This document shows positions 20,032-28,893 of a stretch of 64,000 bases of DNA, piece after piece. The first letter of the stretch is position 1. Every line of letters starts with the position of its first letter. The notes under the pieces were generated by a model, which saw only the letters and a program-made list of their open reading frames with translations, ran no database searches and had not been told where the DNA came from. The position numbers and the translations under genes were made by a program. The DNA is taken from positions 1,302,001-1,366,000 of the forward strand of contig NZ_OZ244942.1 of NCBI RefSeq assembly GCF_965222285.1, given 5' to 3'. This stretch comes from Tepidicaulis sp002389665. GTDB taxonomy: Bacteria; Pseudomonadota; Alphaproteobacteria; Parvibaculales; Parvibaculaceae.

Positions 20032-21125
20032 TAGGCAGCTCCCGCAGGCGCCGAGCCGAGCTCGCCATTAATGACGACATGAGGGGCGTCCGCAGCGCGC
20101 TCTTTCAGCGTGCCGAGCGTGAAGACGGTTTCGCCTTCCCGTTCCAGAAGGGCGGCGACGTCTTTGGCGCGTTCGGCTTCCACGGCGAGAACCATGCCGA
20201 TGCCGCAATTGAAGGTGCGGCCCATTTCATCGCGCTCGATGCCGCCGAGTTTCATCAGCCAGCGGAAGACAGGGGGCAGCGACCAGGCTGCGCCGTCGAT
20301 CTCGGCCATCAGATTGTCGGGCAGGACGCGGGGAATGTTTTCGGTAAAGCCGCCGCCGGTAATATGGGCCATGGCTTTGACCGCGCCCGTTTCCTTGATC
20401 GCGGAAAGAAGCGGTTTCACATAGATGCGGGTGGGGGTGAGCAGCGCCGCGCCGAGCGAGGTGCCGGGGGCGAAGGGGCAGTCCGCGCCATAGGACAGCT
20501 CGTGATCACTCACCAGGCGGCGCACCAGCGAATAGCCGTTGGAGTGAACGCCGCTCGAGGCAAGGCCGATGAGCACGTCGCCTGCGCCGATATCGGCGCG
20601 CGGCAGAAGCGTGCCCCGCTCGGCTGCGCCCACGGCAAAGCCGGCAAGGTCATAATCGCCTTCGGCGTACATGCCCGGCATTTCCGCCGTTTCTCCGCCG
20701 ATGAGCGCGCAGCCGGCCTGGCGGCAGCCATCCGCGATGCCCGCGACCACGTCTTCGGCAATGCCGACGGCCAGCTTGCCGGTGGCGAAATAATCGAGGA
20801 AGAAAAGCGGCTCTGCGCCCTGCACGATGAGATCGTTGACGCACATGGCCACAAGGTCGATGCCCACCGTGCCGTGGATGCCGCTTTCGATGGCGATTCG
20901 CAGTTTCGTGCCTACCCCGTCATTGGCGGCGACGAGCACGGGATCGGTGAAACCGGCTTCTTTCAGATCGAAAAGGCCGCCGAAACCGCCGAGGCTGCCA
21001 TCGGCGCCCGAACGGGCGGTGGAGCGGGCGAGCGGGCCAATGGCTTTGACAAGCGCGTTTCCCGCGTCGATATCGACGCCGGCGTCTTTATAAGTGTAGC
21101 GGTTAGGGCGGTCGGACGAGGACAT
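20031..21125 (-). CDS. purM: phosphoribosylformylglycinamidine cyclo-ligase
   Basis: AIR synthetase, which closes the imidazole ring of purines with ATP. The 364-residue protein starts Y-T-Y-K-D-A-G-V-D-I-D-A-G and contains G-V-G-T-K-L-R-I-A and the loop D-L-I-V-Q-G-A-E-P-L-F-F-L-D-Y, followed by G-C-A-L-I-G-G-E-T-A-E-M-P-G. It is the first gene of purM-purN. The DUF2066 gene is divergent across a 278-bp gap, which must carry the purM promoter. I see no purine riboswitch there. Confidence 0.97.
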   Translation of the reverse strand: MSSSDRPNRYTYKDAGVDIDAGNALVKAIGPLARSTARSGADGSLGGFGGLFDLKEAGFTDPVLVAANDGVGTKLRIAIESGIHGTVGIDLVAMCVNDLIVQGAEPLFFLDYFATGKLAVGIAEDVVAGIADGCRQAGCALIGGETAEMPGMYAEGDYDLAGFAVGAAERGTLLPRADIGAGDVLIGLASSGVHSNGYSLVRRLVSDHELSYGADCPFAPGTSLGAALLTPTRIYVKPLLSAIKETGAVKAMAHITGGGFTENIPRVLPDNLMAEIDGAAWSLPPVFRWLMKLGGIERDEMGRTFNCGIGMVLAVEAERAKDVAALLEREGETVFTLGTLKERAADAPHVVINGELGSAPAGAA

Positions 21126-21403
21126 CTCAAGCCTTTATCGAGAGGGAGGCCCGGCATACGGCCCATGGGCGGGTTTCATGAGCGGGGCCAGTGACTTTCT
21201 GGGCGCTAACCCACCCGAAAAACGGCCATAAAGCAAGTGCTTCGCTGCCTTTAAATGCGAGGCGGGAAAAGTGCCGCAGCCGCCTTCCGGCTCCCCCGGC
21301 CTTGGTGTAGGGTCGGCTTTCGTGAAGGAAAAGCGGCTCCGGCCCGATTTCCAAAGTTTTTTCAAGAAGTTCAGAGTTTTCGGGAAGCAAAGGCGCAAGG
21401 GCG

Positions 21404-22498
21404 ATGGAAACGAGGCGGGGCTCTTTTTTTGCAACTTTGGCGGCAATCACGGCGCTGGTTCTTTCGGCCGTGCTGGGCGCCGCGCCAGCCAGTGCAGGCG
21501 ATGTTTACCGTGTCTCGGGCATTCCGGTCGATGCGAGCGCCGAAAATGCGACGGCGGCCCGCGCCAAGGCGGTGGCCGAGGGCCAGACCCGCGCTTTTGA
21601 AGAAGTGCTGCGCAAGGTGACGCGGCGCGAGGACTGGTCGCGCCTGCCAGCCGCCGATGAAGCGACGGCGCAGAGCCTCGTGCGCTCCTTTCAGGTGGCG
21701 GGGGAGAAGACCAGCACGACGCGCTATCTTGCGACCTTGACCGTGACCTTCAACAGCGAAGGCGTGCGCCGCCTGCTGCGCCAATACGATATTCCTTATG
21801 CCGATACGCAGGCAAAGCCCGCGCTGCTGCTGCCGCTCTGGCGCGACATTGGCGGCACGCGGCAATTGTGGGACGACAATCCCTGGCGCGCGGCCTGGAC
21901 GGGTATGGACCTTGCCAACCGGCTGACCCCCCTTACGCTGCCGCTCGGCGATCTGGAAGATCTGACGACGCTGAGCGCGGAGGCGGCAGCGGCGGGCGAT
22001 GATGCCGCCCTGCAAGCCTTTGCCGAACGCTATGGCACGAACCGCGTCATCGTGGCCGAGGCTTCGCCTGCCGGTGAAAGCGGGCTGCAAGCCGATATGG
22101 TGCTTTATGAGGCAGGCTCCGTCATGCCCGCGCGGCGCTGGAGCCGCCGGGTGAGCGGTGAGGAAAGCCTGGAGGCGCTGGGCCGCCAAGCAGCCGAACT
22201 TTATCTCGATCATCTGGCCGAGGAATGGAAAGCTCAGAGCACGGTTGCCAAGGGAGAAGCGGCGGCGCTTTCCGCCTCCGTGCGTTTCAATTCCATGGGC
22301 GAGTGGGTCTCCATCAAGCGCAAACTCGAGCAATCGCCGAATGTGAGCCGGGTGACGCTGGTCGGTCTTTCGACGGAAGGGGCGCTGGTGGAGATCGATT
22401 ATCAGGGCTCGGCAGACAGTCTCGGCCTCACTCTTGCCCAGCAGAACCTCTCCTTGATGGAAATGGAGGGCTATTGGGTGCTGGCGGCGCGCCAGTGA
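21404..22498 (+). CDS. DUF2066 domain secreted protein
   Basis: Exported protein of unknown function, 364 residues. The signal peptide has a basic start M-E-T-R-R, a hydrophobic stretch at about 9-30, and A-P-A-S-A-G as cleavage site. DUF2066 begins with D-V-Y-R-V-S-G-I-P-V-D-A-S-A-E-N-A and runs through A-F-E-E-V-L-R-K-V-T-R. The C-terminal part (S-V-R-F-N-S-M-G-E-W-V-S-I-K-R-K-L) looks like a second alpha/beta unit. The gene sits between purM and the phosphatidyltransferase gene as in many alphaproteobacteria, which is the main support for a conserved envelope role. Start at ATG 21404 gives a complete signal peptide. Confidence 0.87.
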   Translation: METRRGSFFATLAAITALVLSAVLGAAPASAGDVYRVSGIPVDASAENATAARAKAVAEGQTRAFEEVLRKVTRREDWSRLPAADEATAQSLVRSFQVAGEKTSTTRYLATLTVTFNSEGVRRLLRQYDIPYADTQAKPALLLPLWRDIGGTRQLWDDNPWRAAWTGMDLANRLTPLTLPLGDLEDLTTLSAEAAAAGDDAALQAFAERYGTNRVIVAEASPAGESGLQADMVLYEAGSVMPARRWSRRVSGEESLEALGRQAAELYLDHLAEEWKAQSTVAKGEAAALSASVRFNSMGEWVSIKRKLEQSPNVSRVTLVGLSTEGALVEIDYQGSADSLGLTLAQQNLSLMEMEGYWVLAARQ

Positions 22499-22539
22499 TC
22501 TAAAGCCTTCCCGATTGCCCGGAGCACCGGCGCTACCCC

Positions 22540-23142
22540 ATGAACCAGCTGCCGAACATCATTACCATCGCGCGGCTCTTTTTGGTGCCGGTGATCATCT
22601 ATTCGATCCTGAACGGTGAGATGATGCTCGCCTTCTGGCTGTTCGTGGCGGCGGGCCTGTCGGATGCGGTGGACGGGTTTCTTGCCCGCCAGCTTGCCGC
22701 CCGCTCCGAGCTTGGCGCTTATCTCGATCCCGTGGCGGACAAGGCGCTGCTGGTGAGCATCTACGTCTCGCTGGGCTGGGCGGGGTTCTTGCCGGACTGG
22801 CTGGTGCTTCTCGTCGTCTCCCGCGATGTGATGATCGTGGGCGGCGTGGTGCTTGGCTGGGTAATGGCCATGCCGCTTGCCATGGACCCGGCGCTGATTT
22901 CGAAAGCCAATACCGCCGCGCAGATCGCACTTGCCGCGCTCGTGCTGGCGGTGGCGGGCAGCGGACTTGAGGCGGCAGCGGCGGTCGATATGCTGGTCAT
23001 CGTGACGGCGGCAACGACAGGTGTTTCCGCGCTCGGATATTTGTTGCGCTGGGGCGGGCATATGGGGCTTTGGGCGCTGCCCGGGCGGCCGGCGGCCGAT
23101 ACCGTTTTGAGCGAAGAGCAGGGAAAAAGGGAAAATCCATGA
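22540..23142 (+). CDS. CDP-alcohol phosphatidyltransferase family protein
   Basis: Integral membrane enzyme of phospholipid synthesis, 200 residues, about five to six helices. The full CDP-alcohol motif D-x2-D-G-x2-A-R-x8-G-x3-D-x3-D is present at residues 42-67, so the enzyme should be active. Size and placement fit a PgsA-like phosphatidylglycerophosphate synthase or cardiolipin synthase (CrdS/ClsB-like) paralogue; the acceptor is not determinable here. The last codons overlap the next gene (ATGA at 23139-23142), so the two are probably coupled. The C-terminal tail after about residue 185 is charged and variable. Confidence 0.88.
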   Translation: MNQLPNIITIARLFLVPVIIYSILNGEMMLAFWLFVAAGLSDAVDGFLARQLAARSELGAYLDPVADKALLVSIYVSLGWAGFLPDWLVLLVVSRDVMIVGGVVLGWVMAMPLAMDPALISKANTAAQIALAALVLAVAGSGLEAAAAVDMLVIVTAATTGVSALGYLLRWGGHMGLWALPGRPAADTVLSEEQGKRENP

Positions 23143-24245
23143 CCGTTCAACGCCAGGCGCTTTTCTGGGGCATCGGACTTTTCGTCTTCATTCTATTGCT
23201 ATGGCTGCTGCGCGGCATTCTTCTGCCTTTCGTCGCAGGGTTGGCGGTGGCTTATCTGCTCGACCCCTTTGCCGACTGGCTGGAGGAGCGCGGCTTTTCC
23301 CGGCTGCTGGCGACCAGCATCATTACGGTGATTTTCGTGCTGCTGATCGTGGCCTTTCTGGTTCTGCTCGTACCGTTGCTTTACGAACAGACGGTAGCGC
23401 TGGTCGAAAGCCTGCCCAGAATTGCCGACCGTGTGCAGGAATGGCTGGCGCATTTGAGCCAGGGCCGGGTCGGCGAAGTGCTTTTAGGCAGCACGGATAT
23501 TCGCGACACGATCGATAAGGCGGGCGCGGGACTTGTTTCCTGGGCGCTGAGCGCGCTGGGCGAGGTGTGGAAACAGGGCGTGGCGATTATCAGCCTTTTC
23601 TCTCTCGTCGTCATCACGCCGATCGTCGCGTTTTACATGCTGCTCGACTGGGACAACATGGTGGCGCGGGTGGATGAGCTTTTGCCGCGTGAGCATGCCA
23701 TGACCATTCGCGGCCTTTTCCGGGAAATGGATGCGGTGCTGGCCGGGTTCGTGCGCGGGCAGGGCACGGTGTGTCTGGTGCTCGGCACGTTCTATGCCAT
23801 CGGCCTGTCACTGGCCGGGCTCAATCTCGGCCTCGTTGTCGGGCTTGGTGCGGGGATTATCAGCTTCATTCCCTATGTCGGCACGATCAGCGGCTTTCTG
23901 GTGGCGACGCTGCTCGCCATTTTGCAGTTCGGCCCGCAGGATTATATGTCGATCGGCGTCGTGATCGGTGTCTTCGTCATCGGGCAGTTCGTTGAGGGAA
24001 ATTTCCTCACCCCCAAACTCGTGGGCAGCCGTGTCGGGCTGCATCCGGTCTGGGTGATGTTCGCCCTTTTTGCCTTCGGCGCGCTGTTTGGTTTCGTCGG
24101 CGTGTTGCTGGCCGTGCCCATTGCCGCAGCCATCGGTGTGCTTGCGCGTTTCGGTGTGCGCAGTTATGAGGCAAGCCCGCTTTACCGGGGCACCGGGCTT
24201 GGACATGAAGACCTGCAAGGCGTCCGTAAAGACAGTGATGAGTAA
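23139..24245 (+). CDS. AI-2E family transporter (PerM-type permease)
   Basis: Multi-pass membrane protein, 368 residues, of the AI-2 exporter/PerM superfamily. Despite the name, many members export other solutes or act as Na+/H+ antiporters. There are roughly eight helices: two pairs at the start (W-G-I-G-L-F-V-F-I-L-L-L-W-L-L and F-V-A-G-L-A-V-A-Y-L-L-D-P), a long soluble region about 90-140, then the C-terminal bundle including G-A-G-I-I-S-F-I-P-Y-V-G and G-N-F-L-T-P-K-L-V-G. An in-frame extension to 23070 exists, but ATG 23139 overlaps the preceding stop and gives a standard N-terminus. It lies just before hdaA, as in other alphaproteobacteria. Confidence 0.88.
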   Translation: MTVQRQALFWGIGLFVFILLLWLLRGILLPFVAGLAVAYLLDPFADWLEERGFSRLLATSIITVIFVLLIVAFLVLLVPLLYEQTVALVESLPRIADRVQEWLAHLSQGRVGEVLLGSTDIRDTIDKAGAGLVSWALSALGEVWKQGVAIISLFSLVVITPIVAFYMLLDWDNMVARVDELLPREHAMTIRGLFREMDAVLAGFVRGQGTVCLVLGTFYAIGLSLAGLNLGLVVGLGAGIISFIPYVGTISGFLVATLLAILQFGPQDYMSIGVVIGVFVIGQFVEGNFLTPKLVGSRVGLHPVWVMFALFAFGALFGFVGVLLAVPIAAAIGVLARFGVRSYEASPLYRGTGLGHEDLQGVRKDSDE

Positions 24246-24280
24246 GCGTAGAGGGATGCGTAAGCGTAAAGGAGAGATGG

Positions 24281-24964
24281 GTGAAAGCTGAGCAGCTTCC
24301 CCTGGAACTGGAACACAGGCCCGCGCGCGGCCGGGAGGACTTTCTTGTCGCCCCGGCGAACGAACATGCCGTGGCATTGATCGACCGCTGGCCGGACTGG
24401 CCCGACGCGGTGCTGGCGCTGGCCGGTGCGCCCGGCACCGGCAAGACGCATCTTGCCGAGGTGTGGCGCACGCGCTCGGGCGCGCGGCGCATCGAGGCGG
24501 CAAAGCTCACCAAGAAAGAAGTGCCGGAGCTTGCCGAAGCAGGCGCGGTGATTGTCGAAGACGGCGAGACGCTCTCAGGCGAAGGGCTGCCCGCGCTGTT
24601 TCATCTCATCAATCTGGTGCGGGAGACGAAGGGGTTTCTTTTGCTCACGGGCAAGGAGCCGCCCGCGCGCTGGCCGGTCAGCCTGCCCGATCTGTCCTCG
24701 CGGCTGAAAGCGGTGCCTTGCGCGGAGATCGGCGCGCCGGACGATGCGCTTTTATCGGCGCTGATGATCAAGCTCTTCGACGACCGCCAACTTGCCGTGC
24801 CGGCGCCCGTCATTTCCTATCTCGTGCCGCGCATGGAGCGCTCTTTTGCGGCGCTGAGCGCGCTGGTGGAGGCGCTGGACCGGGCCTCCCTTGCCGGGAA
24901 ACGGCCCATAAGTGTGCCGCTGGCCGCTGAAATCCTTAAAAACCGGGAAGAAAGCGCCCTTTAG
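24281..24964 (+). CDS. hdaA: HdaA, DnaA-related regulator of replication initiation
   Basis: AAA+ protein of 227 residues that promotes hydrolysis of DnaA-ATP on the sliding clamp and so blocks re-initiation. It starts at GTG 24281 and immediately shows the clamp-binding motif Q-L-P-L-E-L at residues 5-10. Walker A is G-A-P-G-T-G-K-T (49-56), and an acidic Walker B-like V-I-V-E-D-G-E follows near 90. The C-terminal lid carries L-V-P-R-M-E-R-S-F. It lacks the DnaA DNA-binding domain, as expected for Hda. The AI-2E permease gene ends 35 bp upstream. Sequence between the Walker motifs is divergent, as usual in this family. Confidence 0.9.
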   Translation: MKAEQLPLELEHRPARGREDFLVAPANEHAVALIDRWPDWPDAVLALAGAPGTGKTHLAEVWRTRSGARRIEAAKLTKKEVPELAEAGAVIVEDGETLSGEGLPALFHLINLVRETKGFLLLTGKEPPARWPVSLPDLSSRLKAVPCAEIGAPDDALLSALMIKLFDDRQLAVPAPVISYLVPRMERSFAALSALVEALDRASLAGKRPISVPLAAEILKNREESAL

Positions 24965-24995
24965 GCCGTAAAGGACGCCTTAAAACCTGCCGTGC

Positions 24996-25013
24996 TTGTC
25001 ATGACTCGGTTAC
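24996..25013 (+). promoter_or_regulatory. candidate Pho box upstream of ppk
   Basis: TTGTCAT-GACT-CGGTTAC matches the two-repeat PhoB site CTGTCAT-N4-CTGTCAC at 11 of 14 repeat positions with the exact 4-bp spacer. A TAATTT hexamer at 25024-25029 sits about where a PhoB-dependent -10 would be. ppk genes are PhoB targets in several proteobacteria. This is a by-eye match and untested. Confidence 0.5.
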
Positions 25014-25054
25014 GTTTTTGACGTAATTTCAAGGACATCTGGAATTTAACGGAA

Positions 25055-25073
25055 CGCGCGGGAAGCCCGCGCG
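25055..25073 (+). other. stable hairpin abutting the ppk ribosome-binding site
   Basis: CGCGCGGG-AAG-CCCGCGCG is an 8-bp all-GC perfect stem with a 3-nt loop. It ends 9 nt before the ppk ATG, right against the CCCGGGGAAATG ribosome-site region. It could limit translation or stabilise the mRNA 5' end. It has no T-tract, so it is not a terminator. Confidence 0.65.
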
Positions 25074-25082
25074 CCCGGGGAA

Positions 25083-27335
25083 ATGATTATGAGCGCATCT
25101 TCAGGATCGAGCGAAGCCATTCAGCAGGTGCCTGCCGTGGTGGCCGCAGACGGGCCGCTGGAAATGAAACATGCGGCGGTGGATAGCGCGAGTTTCGAGC
25201 ATATCGACCCGGCCTCGGCTGCGCGCTTCATGAACCGCGAGCTTTCCTGGCTCGAATTCAACAAGCGCGTTCTGGAAGAATGCGGCAATCTCAATCACCC
25301 GCTTTTGGAGCGGCTGCGCTTTCTTTCCATCTCCTCGAACAATCTCGATGAATTTTACATGGTGCGCGTGGCGGGCCTGCGCGGGCAAGTGAATGCGGGC
25401 GTCGAAACGCTGAGCCAGGACGGGCTTACCGCCGCCCAGCAGCTTGAGCGGGTGAATGCCGCCGCCAATGAGCTGATGGCGGAACAGCAGCGCCAATGGG
25501 ACTCGCTGCGCCAGGAGATGCGGGAAAACGGCATTGCCGTGCTCGACCCGGAAGAAGTGACGGCGGAAGAATATGACTGGCTGGAAACGCGTTTTCTGGA
25601 ACAGGTCTTTCCGGTTCTGACGCCGCTTGCCATCGACCCGGCGCACCCTTTTCCCTTCATTACCAATTTGGGTTTCACGCTCGCGCTGCAATTGAGAAGC
25701 CGCAGGCTCGGCACCTCGATGGAAGCGCTTTTGCCGATCCCCGCGCAGATCGAACGCTTCGTGCGTCTGCCCGACCAGACGGGCGGCGCGTCTGGCATTC
25801 GTTTTCTCAGCCTTGAAAACTGGATCGGGCTTTTCCTCGACCGGCTTTTTCCCGGTTATGAAGTGATGGGCCAGGGCGCTTTCCGCATCATCCGCGACAG
25901 CGATATCGAAATCGAGGAAGAGGCCGAAGACCTGGTGCGTTATTATGAAAGCGCGCTGAAGCGCCGCCGCCGGGGCACGGTGATCCGCTTGAAGATGCAG
26001 GCGAGCATGCCGCCTTCCTTGCGCGAGTTCGTTGCCTCCGAGCTGCATGTTTCGACGCAGGAAGTCGTGCTGGTGGACGGGCTGCTCGGCCTTGCCCAGA
26101 CCAATGGCCTCATCGTCGATGACCGGCCGGATTTGAAATTCACGCCCTATAATGCGCGCTTCCCCGAGCGGGTGCGCGATTATGGCGGGGATTGTTTCGC
26201 CGCGATCCGCGCCAAAGACATTGTCGTGCATCACCCTTACGAAAGCTTCGATGTGGTGGTGCAGTTCATCCGCCAGGCCGCCAACGATCCGGATGTCGTG
26301 GCGATCAAACAAACGCTTTACCGGACCTCGAAAGACTCGCCCATCGTGCAGGCGCTGATCGAGGCGGCAGAGGCGGGCAAGTCCGTCACCGCGCTTGTGG
26401 AGCTGAAAGCGCGTTTCGACGAGGCCGCCAACATCGTCTGGGCGCGGAACCTGGAACGGGCGGGCGTGCAGGTCGTGTTCGGCTTCATCGAGCTGAAGAC
26501 CCATGCGAAGCTTTCCATGGTGGTGCGCCGGGAAGGCGGGGCGCTGCGCTCTTATGTGCACCTTGGCACCGGTAACTATCACCCGATCACCGCGAAGATT
26601 TACACCGACCTTTCCATGTTCACGACGGACCCGGCGATCGGGCGCGACGTTGCGCGGATCTTCAACTATCTGACGGGCTATGCCGAACCGGAAGAGCTGG
26701 AACAGATCGCTATGTCGCCGGTGGGTTTGCGCGCGCGGCTTCTGGAAGATATTCGCGGTGAGATCGCCCATGCCAAGGCGGGCCGGCCCGCACAGGTCTG
26801 GGCGAAGATGAATTCGCTCGTCGATCCCATCGTCATCGACGCGCTTTACGAGGCAAGCCAGGCAGGCGTGCATATCGATCTCATCATGCGCGGCATTTGC
26901 TGCCTGCGTCCCGGTGTGCCGGGGCTTTCGGAGAACATCCGCGTAAAGAGCATTGTCGGGCGCTTTCTGGAACATTCGCGCATCGTCTGCTTCGGCAACG
27001 GTCACGGGCTGCCGTCCGATGACGCGAAGGTTTATTTCTCCTCCGCCGACTGGATGCCGCGCAATCTCGACCGGCGGGTCGAGGTGCTGGTGCCGGTGCG
27101 CAACTCCACCGTCCATGCGCAGATTATGGATCAGATCATGGTTGCCAATTTGAAGGACAACCAGCAGAGCTGGCGGATGCTGCCCGATGGCAGCTATCAG
27201 CGTATCAAACCGGCGCCGGGTGAGGAGCCTTTCAACGCCCACCATTTCTTCATGGACAATCCGAGCCTCTCCGGGCGCGGCAGCTCACTTGAACGGGACG
27301 AGCCTCCGGCTGTAGAACTGAAGTCCCGAAAATAA
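25083..27335 (+). CDS. ppk1: polyphosphate kinase 1
   Basis: Reversible synthesis of inorganic polyphosphate from ATP. 750 residues, with about 40 extra N-terminal residues of low complexity before the conserved start F-M-N-R-E-L-S-W-L-E-F-N. The phospholipase D-like catalytic half carries the two histidines in K-T-H-A-K-L-S and G-T-G-N-Y-H-P. The arginine-rich ATP site near A-I-K-Q-T-L-Y-R-T is also present. ATG 25083 and ATG 25089 are both possible starts. ppx follows 15 bp later, so synthesis and breakdown genes are cotranscribed. A candidate Pho box and a hairpin precede the gene. Confidence 0.97.
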   Translation: MIMSASSGSSEAIQQVPAVVAADGPLEMKHAAVDSASFEHIDPASAARFMNRELSWLEFNKRVLEECGNLNHPLLERLRFLSISSNNLDEFYMVRVAGLRGQVNAGVETLSQDGLTAAQQLERVNAAANELMAEQQRQWDSLRQEMRENGIAVLDPEEVTAEEYDWLETRFLEQVFPVLTPLAIDPAHPFPFITNLGFTLALQLRSRRLGTSMEALLPIPAQIERFVRLPDQTGGASGIRFLSLENWIGLFLDRLFPGYEVMGQGAFRIIRDSDIEIEEEAEDLVRYYESALKRRRRGTVIRLKMQASMPPSLREFVASELHVSTQEVVLVDGLLGLAQTNGLIVDDRPDLKFTPYNARFPERVRDYGGDCFAAIRAKDIVVHHPYESFDVVVQFIRQAANDPDVVAIKQTLYRTSKDSPIVQALIEAAEAGKSVTALVELKARFDEAANIVWARNLERAGVQVVFGFIELKTHAKLSMVVRREGGALRSYVHLGTGNYHPITAKIYTDLSMFTTDPAIGRDVARIFNYLTGYAEPEELEQIAMSPVGLRARLLEDIRGEIAHAKAGRPAQVWAKMNSLVDPIVIDALYEASQAGVHIDLIMRGICCLRPGVPGLSENIRVKSIVGRFLEHSRIVCFGNGHGLPSDDAKVYFSSADWMPRNLDRRVEVLVPVRNSTVHAQIMDQIMVANLKDNQQSWRMLPDGSYQRIKPAPGEEPFNAHHFFMDNPSLSGRGSSLERDEPPAVELKSRK

Positions 27336-27350
27336 ACGCAAGTCCAGTCC

Positions 27351-28871
27351 GTGACCTCAAACTCCCCCGGTAAGGGCCCCGCGCATACCTCGCGCAAGGG
27401 GCCATATGGCATCATCGATATCGGCTCGAACTCGGTTCGGCTGGTCGTATATGCCGGCGCAACCCGCAGTCCCGTGCCGATTTTTAACGAAAAGGTCATG
27501 GCGGGCCTTGGCCGCTCTGTGGCGCGCACGGGCAAGCTGGATGAGCAGGGTGTTGAACGGGCGATCAAGGCGGTGCGCCGGTTTGCGGCGCTGAAACGGG
27601 AAATCGGCATCAAGAAGCTGGATGTGGTGGCGACTGCCGCTGTGCGCGACGCGGCGGACGGGCCGGATTTTCTGAAGAAAATCGCGGCTTTTTTCGATCA
27701 GGAGGTGCGGCTTCTTTCAGGTGAGGAAGAAGCGCGGCTGGCCGCGTCGGGCATTCTCTCGGCCATCCCGGACGCCGACGGGGTGGTAGGCGACCTTGGC
27801 GGGGGGAGCCTCGAGCTTGTGGCGGTATCCTCCGGCACGCTGGCGCCCGGCATTACCATGCCGCTCGGGCCTTTGCGCCTTGAAGCGGCAAGCGAGGGCA
27901 ATCTCGCGCGGGCCGGTGAGATTGTCGATGCCGAGCTGAAAAAGGTCGAGTGGCTGTCTTCCATGAAGGGCCGCCCGCTTTATGCGGTGGGCGGGGTCTG
28001 GCGCAACCTTGCGCGCATACACATGGCCCAGTTCAATTATCCGGTGCGCGTCCTCCATCATTATGTGATCCCGCAGCGCGATGCGGCGCAGCTTGCCGGG
28101 CTTCTGGAGAAAATGGGCCCGAAGAGTCTGGCGCGCATTCCCGATATTTCCTCCCGCCGTATTCCCGCGCTGCCCTATGGCGCGCTGGTGCTGGAGCGGC
28201 TTTTGGCGGCGACGGGGGCAAGCCATGTCGTTATCTCCTCCTTCGGTCTGCGCGAAGGGGTGGTCTATGACGGGCTGGAGGCGGAGGAAAAGCGCAAGGA
28301 CCCGCTGATCGAGGGGTGCAAGGACCTGGCCGGGCGCCTTGCCCGTTTTCCCGAGCATGGCCAGGAACTGGCGAGCTGGACCGAGGCGCTCTTTTCAGAT
28401 GGCGGGTTTGGCGAGAGCGCGGCGCAGAAACGGCTGCGTCATGCCGCTTGCATTCTTGCCGACATAGGCTGGTATGTGCATCCCGATTACCGCTCGCAGC
28501 ACGCCATGCAGCAGATCTTGCTCGCCCCTGTCGTCGGCATCGACCATCCGGGGCGTATGTTCCTCGCGCGGGTGGGCTTTCACCGCCATGAAGGCAATGC
28601 GGAAGCCGAAGTGCTGGGGGACCTGACGAGCCGCTTGAGCAAGGAAGAGGCTTACCGTGCGCGCATTCTGGGCCTTGCGCTCCGCCTTGCCTTTTCGCTC
28701 TGCGCGGCCCGGCTGGGGGTTTTGCCGCTGACCCGGCTGCGGATGGACGAGAAATGCGTGCGGCTCGAACTGCCCAAAAAGATCGAGAGCTTTATGGGCG
28801 AGACGGTGCAAAAACGCCTGAACGCCCTTGCCAAGGCGGCAGGGCGTACGGCCGAAGTGGTGATCGGGTAA
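27351..28871 (+). CDS. ppx: exopolyphosphatase (Ppx/GppA family)
   Basis: Hydrolyses terminal phosphate from polyphosphate and possibly pppGpp. The 506-residue protein has an actin-like ATPase-fold N-terminus with Y-G-I-I-D-I-G-S-N-S-V-R (19-30) and the second phosphate loop V-G-D-L-G-G-G-S-L-E-L-V. The C-terminal half is an HD-like helical domain (R-L-R-H-A-A-C-I-L-A-D-I-G), as in alphaproteobacterial Ppx. The start is GTG 27351, 15 bp after ppk1. Whether it favours polyphosphate or pppGpp cannot be read directly; the ppk1 partner favours polyphosphate. Confidence 0.95.
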   Translation: MTSNSPGKGPAHTSRKGPYGIIDIGSNSVRLVVYAGATRSPVPIFNEKVMAGLGRSVARTGKLDEQGVERAIKAVRRFAALKREIGIKKLDVVATAAVRDAADGPDFLKKIAAFFDQEVRLLSGEEEARLAASGILSAIPDADGVVGDLGGGSLELVAVSSGTLAPGITMPLGPLRLEAASEGNLARAGEIVDAELKKVEWLSSMKGRPLYAVGGVWRNLARIHMAQFNYPVRVLHHYVIPQRDAAQLAGLLEKMGPKSLARIPDISSRRIPALPYGALVLERLLAATGASHVVISSFGLREGVVYDGLEAEEKRKDPLIEGCKDLAGRLARFPEHGQELASWTEALFSDGGFGESAAQKRLRHAACILADIGWYVHPDYRSQHAMQQILLAPVVGIDHPGRMFLARVGFHRHEGNAEAEVLGDLTSRLSKEEAYRARILGLALRLAFSLCAARLGVLPLTRLRMDEKCVRLELPKKIESFMGETVQKRLNALAKAAGRTAEVVIG

Positions 28872-28893
28872 GCCGCCGCGCCAGTCCGCTGCG

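Noticed and set aside
25101..27245. Antisense open frame of 714 codons over ppk1
   Set aside because: Composition and lack of domains mark it as the shadow of ppk1.
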